Part shown: one piece after another, positions 1-7,074 of the stretch
Layout: each line of letters starts with the position of its first letter
Position numbering within the stretch: the first letter of the stretch is position 1
NCBI GenBank assembly: GCA_938041635.1
Contig: CALIAD010000010.1
Coordinates: forward strand, 1 to 11,272
Direction of reading: 5' to 3'
DNA length: 11,272 bases
DNA from: an uncultured Atopobium sp.
GTDB lineage: Bacteria; Actinomycetota; Coriobacteriia; Coriobacteriales; Atopobiaceae
Program-made: the position numbers and the translations under genes
Notes under the pieces: generated by a model
Told to the model about the DNA's origin: nothing
What the model saw: only the letters and a program-made list of their open reading frames with translations
Database searches by the model: none

Positions 1-55
1 AAAATACCGACCTCCTAATCGTTAGATTTTGGTCTAACTTTTGGGGGTCGGTACA
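1..55 (-). mobile_element. 5' end of an IS3-family (IS150-like) insertion sequence, cut by window edge
   Basis: Read on the minus strand, position 55 begins TGTACCGACCCCCAAAAG, followed by TTAGACC. This is the form of many IS3-family (IS150 group) left inverted repeats: a TGT start, a C-run and AAAAGTTAGAC. Inside it, a ribosome-binding site AGGAGG lies at about 12-17 and points out of the window, as expected just ahead of the first transposase frame (orfA). The element would therefore be transcribed in the same direction as clpX and continue to the left. The transposase and the other end lie outside the window, so the target duplication cannot be checked. The family call rests on remembered terminus sequences and not on a search. 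Confidence 0.6.
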
Positions 56-85
56 TTTCGACCTCCTTTTTTATTGCTAAGCGAG

Positions 86-1384
86 TTATTTCTTTTTGCC
101 CTTAATGATTTCTGGAGCATTATCTCCGCCAACGCTTTCTGGAGTAACCACAACCTTTGTGATATCCAAATCTGATGGCAGATCAAACATGGTCTCTTGC
201 AGCGTTGACTCACAAATTGCACGAAGACCACGAGCACCAGTACCGCGAGCTAAAGCCTTCTTGGCAATCTCTCTGAGTGAATCCTCAGTAAACTCTAGGT
301 CTACTCCCTCAAGCTCAAACATGCGCTTGTACTGCTTGGTAAGAGCATTCTTTGGATCTGTGAGAATGCTCATCAGATCTTCCTCACCAAGCTCACGAGT
401 AGAAGTGATAACAGGAATACGGCCCAAAAGCTCTGGAATCATGCCAAACCTGTGCAGATCCTGAGGCATTACCTTGGCGATAAGCTCAGACTCACCTTCT
501 TTGACATTCTGAGCAACATCAGAGTTAAAGCCAATTCCCTTTTTACCAATGCGGTCAGCAACAATCTTATCCAGACCAACAAAAGCGCCACCACAAATGA
601 ACAAGATATTGGTGGTATCAATATGAATAAGCTCCTGCTGAGGATGCTTACGTCCACCCGTTGGCGGAACACTTGCAACGGTACCCTCAAGAATCTTCAG
701 GAGTGCCTGCTGAACACCCTCACCAGAAACGTCACGAGTGATAGAGAGATTCTCGGCCTTGCGAGCAATCTTATCAATCTCATCGATGTAAACAATGCCT
801 ACCTGAGCGCGCTCAACATCGCCGTCAGCAGCAGTGATGAGCTTAAGCAGGATATTCTCGACATCTTCACCAACGTAGCCAGCCTCAGTAAGAGTTGTTG
901 CGTCAGCAATAGCAAACGGAACCTCAAGAAAACGAGCAAGCGTCTGAGCAAGTAAGGTTTTACCAGTACCGGTTGGACCAAGCAGCAAGATGTTGGACTT
1001 TGCAATCTCAACATCCTCCTGGCCCTCCTGAGGCTCATCGTTACCTGAAAGAATACGACGATAGTGGTTATACACCGCAACCGACATAGCACGCTTAGCG
1101 TCTTCTTGACCCATTACGTACTGAGACAGCTCATCGTAAATCTCATGCGGAGTTGGCAGGTCTTTGATAACAGGTTCATCAGAGTGAGTCTCAATCTCTG
1201 ACTCTTCATCAAAGCCGAGAGACTCATCAATCATATCTGAGCAGGTAGAGACGCACTCATCACAAATGCAGACTCCACCAGGACCCTGAATAAGCTTATT
1301 TACCTGCGACCTACTCTTTCCGCAGAAAGAACAGTGCATCTCATCTAATCCGCCAAAAGGCGAGAAGTTCTGGTCATTAGCCAT
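86..1384 (-). CDS. clpX: ATP-dependent Clp protease, ATP-binding unfoldase subunit ClpX
   Basis: ClpX is the hexameric AAA+ unfoldase that recognises tagged substrates, unfolds them and threads them into the ClpP chamber in the cytoplasm. The 432-residue protein is full length (E. coli has 424). It shows an N-terminal zinc-binding domain with C18, C21, C41 and C44, Walker A GPTGTGKT (136-143), pore loop GYVG (169-172), Walker B ending IDE (200-202), the RKH pore loop (245-247), the ClpP-docking IGF tripeptide (284-286), the arginine finger in LLGRIP (R322) and sensor-2 GAR (383-385). A lysine-rich tail closes the protein. The start is ATG with a weak GAGGG site about 8 nt upstream. It follows clpP by 26 nt, so the two are surely co-transcribed. 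No terminator follows it before the insertion-sequence end at 55. Confidence 0.98.
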   Translation of the reverse strand: MANDQNFSPFGGLDEMHCSFCGKSRSQVNKLIQGPGGVCICDECVSTCSDMIDESLGFDEESEIETHSDEPVIKDLPTPHEIYDELSQYVMGQEDAKRAMSVAVYNHYRRILSGNDEPQEGQEDVEIAKSNILLLGPTGTGKTLLAQTLARFLEVPFAIADATTLTEAGYVGEDVENILLKLITAADGDVERAQVGIVYIDEIDKIARKAENLSITRDVSGEGVQQALLKILEGTVASVPPTGGRKHPQQELIHIDTTNILFICGGAFVGLDKIVADRIGKKGIGFNSDVAQNVKEGESELIAKVMPQDLHRFGMIPELLGRIPVITSTRELGEEDLMSILTDPKNALTKQYKRMFELEGVDLEFTEDSLREIAKKALARGTGARGLRAICESTLQETMFDLPSDLDITKVVVTPESVGGDNAPEIIKGKKK

Positions 1385-1410
1385 AACTTAAACCCTCAAT
1401 ACAAGTACAA

Positions 1411-2019
1411 TTATTGATCGTTACGAGAAGAGATAACGCGGTCTACCAGGCCGTAATCACAAGCCTCCTGTGCACGAAGATAATTATCGCGCTCGGTGTC
1501 TACATTGATCTTCTCGATAGGTTGTCCAGTATAATCCGAAAGCAGCTCATTGATGCGCTGGCGAATCCACTTTGTCTCATCTGCAATAATCTGGATATCG
1601 GTCTGCTGACCCTGAACGCCACTGGATGGCTGGTGAATCATAACCATAGAGTTAGGAAGCGCAAGACGCTTACCCTTTGCACCGGCAGCAAGAAGAACAG
1701 CGCCCATTGATGCTGCCATACCAACGCAGATGGTAGAAACATCTGGCTTGATGAAGTTCATGGTGTCAAGAATGCCCAGGCCTGCATAAACGTCTCCACC
1801 AGGAGAGTCAATGTAGAGAGAAATATCCTTGTCTGGATCCTGGCTCTCAAGGTGCAAAAGCTGTGCAATGACCAGGTTTGCAGAATCGCGTGTTACCGGC
1901 TCACCCAAGAAAACAATACGATCATTGAGCAGTCTGGAGTAGATGTCATAGCTACGCTCACCACGAGGAGTCTGCTCAATAACATACGGAATAGTTGGAA
2001 TGTTTGTTGGATAATGCAT
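1411..2019 (-). CDS. clpP: ATP-dependent Clp protease proteolytic subunit ClpP
   Basis: ClpP is the serine peptidase that forms the tetradecameric degradation chamber for ClpX and other Clp ATPases. At 202 residues it has normal length. The catalytic triad is visible as S104 (in GMAASMGA), H129 (in MVMIHQP) and D178 (in TERDNY), with the same 25- and 49-residue spacing as E. coli ClpP. The start is ATG with a strong GGAGG site 5-6 nt upstream. A short N-terminal stretch before the mature core (PYVIEQTPRGER) fits the usual self-cleaved propeptide. It lies downstream of tig and directly upstream of clpX, the classic tig-clpP-clpX order. A strong hairpin sits just 30 nt upstream of the start. 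I saw no clear CtsR, ClgR or CIRCE-type operator. Confidence 0.98.
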   Translation of the reverse strand: MHYPTNIPTIPYVIEQTPRGERSYDIYSRLLNDRIVFLGEPVTRDSANLVIAQLLHLESQDPDKDISLYIDSPGGDVYAGLGILDTMNFIKPDVSTICVGMAASMGAVLLAAGAKGKRLALPNSMVMIHQPSSGVQGQQTDIQIIADETKWIRQRINELLSDYTGQPIEKINVDTERDNYLRAQEACDYGLVDRVISSRNDQ

Positions 2020-2049
2020 AATCCTCCTTCAAAGGTCTTTCCTTAGAAA

Positions 2050-2085
2050 CATACCCCGGGAAGCATATCTCTAACCCGGGGTATG
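2050..2085 (-). terminator. GC-rich hairpin between tig and clpP; probable partial terminator or processing barrier
   Basis: Perfect 11-bp inverted repeat: CATACCCCGGG at 2050-2060 and its complement at 2075-2085, with a 14-nt loop. On the minus strand the stem is followed by TTTCTAAGG, a short and interrupted T-run, so termination would be incomplete. It lies 65 nt past the tig stop and 30 nt before clpP. On the plus strand it is followed by AAAAA and would not terminate. It could lower clpPX relative to tig, or protect the 3' end of a processed tig message. Confidence 0.55.
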
Positions 2086-2150
2086 AAAAATTCAAAGTAA
2101 CTGCAACTTTTGGCGCAGTCTTTCTGGCGAGAAACCCAACCAGTTGCGGA

Positions 2151-3560
2151 CTACTCAGCGTCCTTCTCTGCGTCCTCGTCCTTCTTAGCTGCCTTCTTCT
2201 TAGCAGGAGCCTTCTTAGCAGGCTTCTTCTCTGCCTTCTGCTCTTCCTTAGCAGCCTCAGCAATCTCGTCGACAACGGTGACGGTTGCGTTGTCACGCAG
2301 CCAGTCAAGAGCCTTAGAACGACGGATGGACTCGCGGATTGCAGGAAGACGGCCAGCCTTGCGCCACTCCTCAATTGCAGACTCAACGTTAGGAACACCA
2401 GCGCGCTCAAACTCTGCGCGAATGTCTTCCTCAGTTGCCTCAAGCTTGAGCTCAGCTGCCATTGCGTCAAGAGCCAGGGACTGACGTGCACGCTCCTCAG
2501 CCTGAACGCGAAGATCAGAGATGAAGTCATCAGTCTTGATGCCGCGTGCAGCCAGGAACATATCAAGGCTCATACCCTGCTGCTGAAGACCATTCAAGAA
2601 CTCCTGAGCAATCTCGTTGAAGACCTCGTTCTTGTACTCCTCTGGGACCTCCTCAAGCTGAAGACGCTTGCCCAGAGCCTCAACAACACGGTCCTCTTTA
2701 AGAGTTGGAAGAGAATTCTTCTTGTCGGACTCAATCTCAGACTTAACAGCCTCACGGAGTTTCTCGACAGTGTCATAACCAAAGGTGGTCTTTGCAAGCT
2801 CGTCAGTCAGCTCTGGAGTGACGGACTTCTTGTGAGCAACAACCTTGACGTTGATATCGTAGTCGTGGGAGTGAACCTCATCGCCGTGAGTGTGGCTGTG
2901 AGTCCACTTAACCTCTTTCTCCTCACCTGGCTTCATGCCGATGAGTGCCTCCTCAAGCTCCTTTGGAGCCTGGGTGCCGTTAAGGGTAAGAACGCGGTCC
3001 TCGCCCTCCATGTGGGCAGCGCCCTCAATGTTCTTGATGTCTACACCAATGGTGTCGCCCTCTTTAACAGCGCGCTTCTCCTTGGTGTTCTCAAACTTAG
3101 CCTGATAAGAAAGAAGCTGCTTAATCTGGTGATCAACCTCAGCCTCAGTTGCCTCATTTGGAGGCATGTTGATTGCAGGAGCATCGTAAGAATCAAGCTT
3201 AGCCTCAGGACGAACGTTGAAGACTACCTCATAGGAGTAATCCTGACCCTCAACAGGAAGGTCTGCATCCTGGTTGTAATCACCACGGCCAACAGGAACA
3301 AGATCAAGCTCCTCAAGGAGCTGTGGCTCTGCTGCGCCGAGAAGATCGTTGGTTGCCTGAGCAAGGACTGCCTCGCGGCCAACAATGCCATCAATGACAG
3401 GACGAGGTGCACGGCCCTTGCGGAAACCCTGGAAGGAATACTTGTTTGCAATGTCCTTGTAAGCCTGCTTAATGGCAGCGTCTACCTCTGCAGCAGGAAC
3501 TGTAACCTTGACGGTGAGTTTCTCGTCAACTGGCTTATCTGCGGTAACGGTGATGTTCAA
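2151..3560 (-). CDS. tig: Trigger factor, ribosome-associated chaperone / peptidyl-prolyl isomerase
   Basis: Trigger factor binds ribosomal protein uL23 at the exit tunnel and shields nascent chains. The 469-residue protein has the N-terminal ribosome-binding domain with signature GFRKGRAP (45-52), a central FKBP-like PPIase domain (about 160-245) and a helical C-terminal chaperone domain (about 250-430). It is longer than E. coli Tig (432) because of a tail from about 432 rich in Lys, Ala, Glu and Asp, with PAKKAPAKKKAAKK at 447-460. The PPIase domain carries a His-rich stretch, HSHTHGDEVHSHD (221-233). The start codon is TTG: the plus strand reads CAA at 3558-3560. It is preceded by GGAGG 4 nt upstream, there is no in-frame ATG between it and the upstream tRNA, and the protein begins as the family should. 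It sits first in the tig-clpP-clpX cluster, downstream of tRNA-Leu and a terminator. Confidence 0.96.
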   Translation of the reverse strand: MNITVTADKPVDEKLTVKVTVPAAEVDAAIKQAYKDIANKYSFQGFRKGRAPRPVIDGIVGREAVLAQATNDLLGAAEPQLLEELDLVPVGRGDYNQDADLPVEGQDYSYEVVFNVRPEAKLDSYDAPAINMPPNEATEAEVDHQIKQLLSYQAKFENTKEKRAVKEGDTIGVDIKNIEGAAHMEGEDRVLTLNGTQAPKELEEALIGMKPGEEKEVKWTHSHTHGDEVHSHDYDINVKVVAHKKSVTPELTDELAKTTFGYDTVEKLREAVKSEIESDKKNSLPTLKEDRVVEALGKRLQLEEVPEEYKNEVFNEIAQEFLNGLQQQGMSLDMFLAARGIKTDDFISDLRVQAEERARQSLALDAMAAELKLEATEEDIRAEFERAGVPNVESAIEEWRKAGRLPAIRESIRRSKALDWLRDNATVTVVDEIAEAAKEEQKAEKKPAKKAPAKKKAAKKDEDAEKDAE

Positions 3561-3579
3561 CGTTCCTCCAGTGTCTCGT

Positions 3580-3600
3580 AAAAAATGCTGGCGTACCAGC
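3580..3600 (-). terminator. Intrinsic terminator after tRNA-Leu, in the tig leader
   Basis: On the minus strand a GCTGG/CCAGC stem (3596-3600 and 3587-3591) with a stable TACG tetraloop is followed by A and six T (3580-3585). It ends the tRNA-Leu transcript. It lies only 20 nt before the TTG start of tig, so any tig message made from the tRNA promoter must read through it. A weak promoter match (TTGGTT, 17 nt, CATTTT) overlaps it and could give tig its own short leader. Confidence 0.75.
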
Positions 3601-3619
3601 TCTTAACCAAATTTCTGCA

Positions 3620-3705
3620 TGGTGCGGGCGGAGGGAATCGAACCCCCACGGACTTAGTCCACTAGAACCTAAATCTAGCGCGTCTGCCAGTTCCGCCACG
3701 CCCGC
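3620..3705 (-). tRNA. tRNA-Leu (anticodon UAG)
   Basis: This 86-nt class II tRNA includes an encoded CCA. The acceptor stem is GCGGGCG (3699-3705) with CGCCCGC (3624-3630) and discriminator A (3623). The anticodon stem CTAGA/TCTAG encloses loop TTTAGGT, giving anticodon UAG, which reads CUA and other CUN codons. The long variable arm (GGAC..GTCC) and the GGTTCGATTCC T arm are intact and typical of tRNA-Leu. A promoter lies upstream and an intrinsic terminator downstream. Confidence 0.97.
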
Positions 3706-3724
3706 ATATTTATGCAGCCTTGCA

Positions 3725-3733
3725 ATAATAACA
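3725..3733 (-). promoter_or_regulatory. Extended -10 promoter for tRNA-Leu (possibly also tig)
   Basis: On the minus strand TGTTATTAT is an extended -10 element (TG, one base, TATTAT), about 20 nt upstream of the tRNA 5' end. The -35 region at about 3747-3752 (TAGTGA) is a poor match, as is often the case with extended -10 promoters. Transcription would start near 3718. Confidence 0.5.
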
Positions 3734-3786
3734 AACTTTTGCGCTCTTCACTAGGAGAACTTCGCATTCTAAACACTTCCCTCACG

Positions 3787-3816
3787 AAAAAAGACCGGTC
3801 TTTTTCAAGACCGGTC
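3787..3816 (-). terminator. Intrinsic terminator of the carAB operon
   Basis: On the minus strand a perfect 10-bp stem, GACCGGTCTT/AAGACCGGTC (3807-3816 and 3793-3802), closes a GAAA tetraloop and is followed by six T (3787-3792). It lies 37 nt past the carB stop. This is a textbook strong terminator separating carAB from the tRNA-Leu/tig unit. Confidence 0.93.
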
Positions 3817-3852
3817 CAACTTCAAGTAAAAAGCTCATCTTCCAAGCACGTT

Positions 3853-6800
3853 TTAGAGATCTTGTAGTGCAAAAGTCTCTGGCTCGCTCTTTCTTGCTGC
3901 TGCAAGTGCCTGGATAAGAGCAGTTGCTGCAGACATTGCCGTGACGCAGGTAATACCCTGGCTGACAGCCTCTGCACGCATCTTAGTGCCGTCGCTGTGG
4001 GCCTCGTGACCGTGAGGGGTATTGATGATGAAGCTGACGGTCTTATCGCGCATCAGGTCAACAACGTTTGGATGACCATCGGAAATGCGATTGACGGTAG
4101 TGCAGTCAATTCCAGCTGCACGCAGCGTCTTTGCTGTACCGCCTGTGGTGTAGATGCCATAGCCAAGGTTCTCCAGAGCCATAGCAACAGGAGCAATAGC
4201 GCGTTTATCGCGGTCGCACACACTGATGAAGACGGAACCCTGCTCAGGAAGCTTGTTCTCAACTGCCTCACGAGTCTTTGCGTACGCTGCTGGGAAGGTA
4301 CGGGCAATACCCATAACCTCACCGGTAGACTTCATCTCTGGGCCAAGGATTGAGTCAGCACCAGGGAACCTAGACCAAGGCATAACCGCCTCTTTGACCG
4401 CGTAGTAGTCGACGGTACGGTTCTCATCAGGGAGCAGGCCCTGTGCTCTGAGCTCACTGATCTTCTCGCCAGCCATGATGCGAGATGCGTATTTAGCCAG
4501 GGAGACGCCTGTTGCCTTTGACGAGAAAGGCACGGTTCTAGAAGCGCGAGGATTGAGCTCGATGACAAAGACGTGCTCGTCGCGGACGGCGTACTGGATG
4601 TTCAGCAGGCCTCGGATACCGCAGGCAAGCGCCAGCTTTTTGGTGATGGCCCTAATCTGGTCAACAATCTTTTCAGAGAGCGAGAAGGGCGGCCAGCAGC
4701 AAGCGGAGTCGCCAGAGTGAATACCGCACTCCTCAATGTGCTCCAGGACGGAACCCACGTAGCACTCCTCGGTGTCGCAGAGAGCGTCAACGTCCAGCTC
4801 AATGGCGTCCTCGAGGAAGGCATCCAGGTAGACAGGACGGTCTGGCGTGACGTGGGTAGCGGACTCCATGTAGGTGACCAGGTCGGAATCGTCGTAGACA
4901 ATGGCCATGCCGCGACCACCAAGAACGTAGCTTGGGCGAACAATCAGTGGGTAACCAATGCGACGAGCGGCGTCGCGAGCCTCGTCCATGGTAGAAGCAA
5001 CTGCCGATGGTGGGCAGGCAATGTTCAAGCGGTCAAGCAGAGCTGCGAAGCGGTCACGGTCCTCTGCCAGGTCAATTGCCTCTGGCTGAGTGCCCATGAT
5101 AGGAACGCCGGCGTCCTTGAGGGCGCGTGCCAGCTTGATTGGAGTTTGGCCACCAAGGGTAACAATGACGCCTTCTGGCTTCTCAACCTCAATGACATCC
5201 ATAACGTCTTCAAAGGTTAGAGGCTGGAAATACAGGCGATCAGAAGTGTCGTAGTCCGTAGAGACGGTCTCAGGGTTGCAGTTGACCATGACGGTCTCAT
5301 AGCCCTGCTCGCGAAGAGCGTAGGCAGCATGTACGCAGCAGTAGTCAAACTCAATGCCCTGACCAATACGATTAGGACCTGCGGAAAGAATCATAACGCG
5401 TGGCTTTTCTGCCTTCACGTACTCTGTGGCGTTGCCCTTCTCGTAGGTAACGTAGTGGTACTGCGTAGTTGCGCCAAACTCACCTGCGCAGGTATCAACT
5501 GTCTTGACCTGAGGGCGAACACCCAGCACTTCCCTCACAGCACGGACAACGTCTGTCTTGGTACCGGTAAGGTGTGCGAGCTGCTCATCCGAGAAGCCCA
5601 GCTGCTTGGCAGCAAGCATGTTATCGGTGGTGAGACCAGAAAGTCCCAGCTCTTTGATGCGTTTCTCGGCGTTGATGATGCCTGCCATACGGTGCAGATA
5701 CCAAGGATCAATACCAGTCATATCGTGGATGCGCTCAACGCTCCAGTTTCTGCGCAGAGCCTCAGCAACGTAGAAAATACGCTCTGGTGTTGGCTTACTG
5801 ACCAGCTCATCAAAGTTCTTCTCGTCAAAGACATCGTGGCCGTCGGCGCCCAGACCAGCGCGATCTTGCTCCAGGGAGCGAAGCGCCTTCTGCAGGGCCT
5901 CCTCAAAGGTTCTGCCCATGGCCATAGCCTCGCCAACCGACTTCATGCGGGTAGTCAGAACGCGGCTGGTGCCCTTGAACTTGACAAAGGCAAAGCGAGG
6001 AACCTTAACCACGCAGTAGTCGATGGAAGGCTCAAAGGCAGCGGGAGTTGCCTTGGTGATGTCATTGGTAATCTCGTCCAGCGTGTAGCCAACAGAGAGC
6101 AGCGCAGCCATCTTTGCAATTGGGAAGCCGGTTGCCTTGGATGCCAGCGCGGAAGAACGGCTGACGCGAGGGTTCATCTCAATGACGATGACGCGGCCGT
6201 TTGTTGGGTTGACCGCAAACTGAACGTTGGAGCCGCCGCAGGCAACGCCTACACGCTCGAGAATGGCGATGGAGTAGTCGCGGAGATTCTGGAGCTCTTC
6301 GTCGGTAAGCGTCTGAGCTGGAGCGACGGTAATGGAGTCTCCCGTGTGAACGCCCATTGGATCGAGGTTCTCAATGGAGCAGACAACAATACCGTTACCT
6401 GCGGTATCGCGCATGACCTCCATCTCAATCTCTTTCCAACCCTCAATGGACTCCTCTACCAGTACCTCGTGCTCTGGGGAAAGCAAGAGGCCCTGTTCAA
6501 CAATCTCTACAAGCTCTTCTGGGGTGTGTGCAATGCCGCCGCCCGCGCCACCAAGGGTGAAGCTTGGGCGAATGACCACAGGGTATCCCAGGTCAGCAAC
6601 AATACGCTGAGCGTCTTCCATGGAGTGAGCAATATCTGCGCGAGCAACCTCCAGGCCAATGTCCTGGACAGCCTCGCTGAAGAGTTCACGGTCCTCACCG
6701 GTGCGGATGGACTCCAGGTTGCAGCCGATGACCTCAATGTTGTACTTGTCAAGAACGCCCGCCTCGCCAAGGCCAATAGTGCAGTTCAGAGCAGTCTGAC

Positions 6801-7074
6801 CACCCATGTTTGGCAGAAGCGCATCAGGACGCTCGCGCTCAATGACGCGGGTCACCGACTCAACGGTGATTGGCTCAACGTAGGTTCTATCTGCAGTTTC
6901 TGGATCTGTCATGATAGTTGCTGGGTTTGAATTAACCAGAACAACCTCAAAGCCCTCTTTACGAAGGGCGCGGCATGCTTGAGTGCCGGAATAGTCAAAC
7001 TCACAGGCCTGGCCAATAACAATTGGGCCAGAACCAATGACCAGGATCTTCTTAATATCAGTACGCTTTGGCAT
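3853..7074 (-). CDS. carB: Carbamoyl-phosphate synthase large subunit
   Basis: CarB uses two ATP, bicarbonate and ammonia (delivered through a tunnel from CarA) to make carbamoyl phosphate for pyrimidines and arginine. At 1073 residues it equals the E. coli subunit, and N-terminal active-site residues fall at the same numbers: R129, R169, E299, N301 and R303 (in EMNPRVSRSSAL). The order is: carboxyphosphate ATP-grasp half (1-400), oligomerisation domain (about 400-550), carbamoyl-phosphate ATP-grasp half (about 550-935) opening with a repeat of the N-terminal motif (GPNRIGQGIEFDY), then the MGS-like allosteric domain (about 936-1073) with TTGGTAKTL and the INTPHG loop. The ATG overlaps the carA stop by one base (TAATG), and GGGGAGG lies 8 nt upstream inside carA, so translation is coupled. 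It is followed by a strong terminator. Confidence 0.99.
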   Translation of the reverse strand: MPKRTDIKKILVIGSGPIVIGQACEFDYSGTQACRALRKEGFEVVLVNSNPATIMTDPETADRTYVEPITVESVTRVIERERPDALLPNMGGQTALNCTIGLGEAGVLDKYNIEVIGCNLESIRTGEDRELFSEAVQDIGLEVARADIAHSMEDAQRIVADLGYPVVIRPSFTLGGAGGGIAHTPEELVEIVEQGLLLSPEHEVLVEESIEGWKEIEMEVMRDTAGNGIVVCSIENLDPMGVHTGDSITVAPAQTLTDEELQNLRDYSIAILERVGVACGGSNVQFAVNPTNGRVIVIEMNPRVSRSSALASKATGFPIAKMAALLSVGYTLDEITNDITKATPAAFEPSIDYCVVKVPRFAFVKFKGTSRVLTTRMKSVGEAMAMGRTFEEALQKALRSLEQDRAGLGADGHDVFDEKNFDELVSKPTPERIFYVAEALRRNWSVERIHDMTGIDPWYLHRMAGIINAEKRIKELGLSGLTTDNMLAAKQLGFSDEQLAHLTGTKTDVVRAVREVLGVRPQVKTVDTCAGEFGATTQYHYVTYEKGNATEYVKAEKPRVMILSAGPNRIGQGIEFDYCCVHAAYALREQGYETVMVNCNPETVSTDYDTSDRLYFQPLTFEDVMDVIEVEKPEGVIVTLGGQTPIKLARALKDAGVPIMGTQPEAIDLAEDRDRFAALLDRLNIACPPSAVASTMDEARDAARRIGYPLIVRPSYVLGGRGMAIVYDDSDLVTYMESATHVTPDRPVYLDAFLEDAIELDVDALCDTEECYVGSVLEHIEECGIHSGDSACCWPPFSLSEKIVDQIRAITKKLALACGIRGLLNIQYAVRDEHVFVIELNPRASRTVPFSSKATGVSLAKYASRIMAGEKISELRAQGLLPDENRTVDYYAVKEAVMPWSRFPGADSILGPEMKSTGEVMGIARTFPAAYAKTREAVENKLPEQGSVFISVCDRDKRAIAPVAMALENLGYGIYTTGGTAKTLRAAGIDCTTVNRISDGHPNVVDLMRDKTVSFIINTPHGHEAHSDGTKMRAEAVSQGITCVTAMSAATALIQALAAARKSEPETFALQDL

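Noticed and set aside
14..55. Small minus-strand frame (13 codons) starting at an ATG with GGAGG upstream, just past clpX
   Set aside because: The ATG overlaps the TGTACC start of the insertion-sequence terminus, and the peptide simply translates the inverted repeat.
2832..3581. Plus-strand open frame antisense to tig
   Set aside because: It is a shadow of tig codon usage with low-complexity hydrophobic sequence and no binding site.
5329..6930. Long open frame of 533 codons on the plus strand, antisense to carB
   Set aside because: It lies entirely inside the carB coding region. Its length comes from carB codon bias, and it has no recognisable domain, binding site or promoter.
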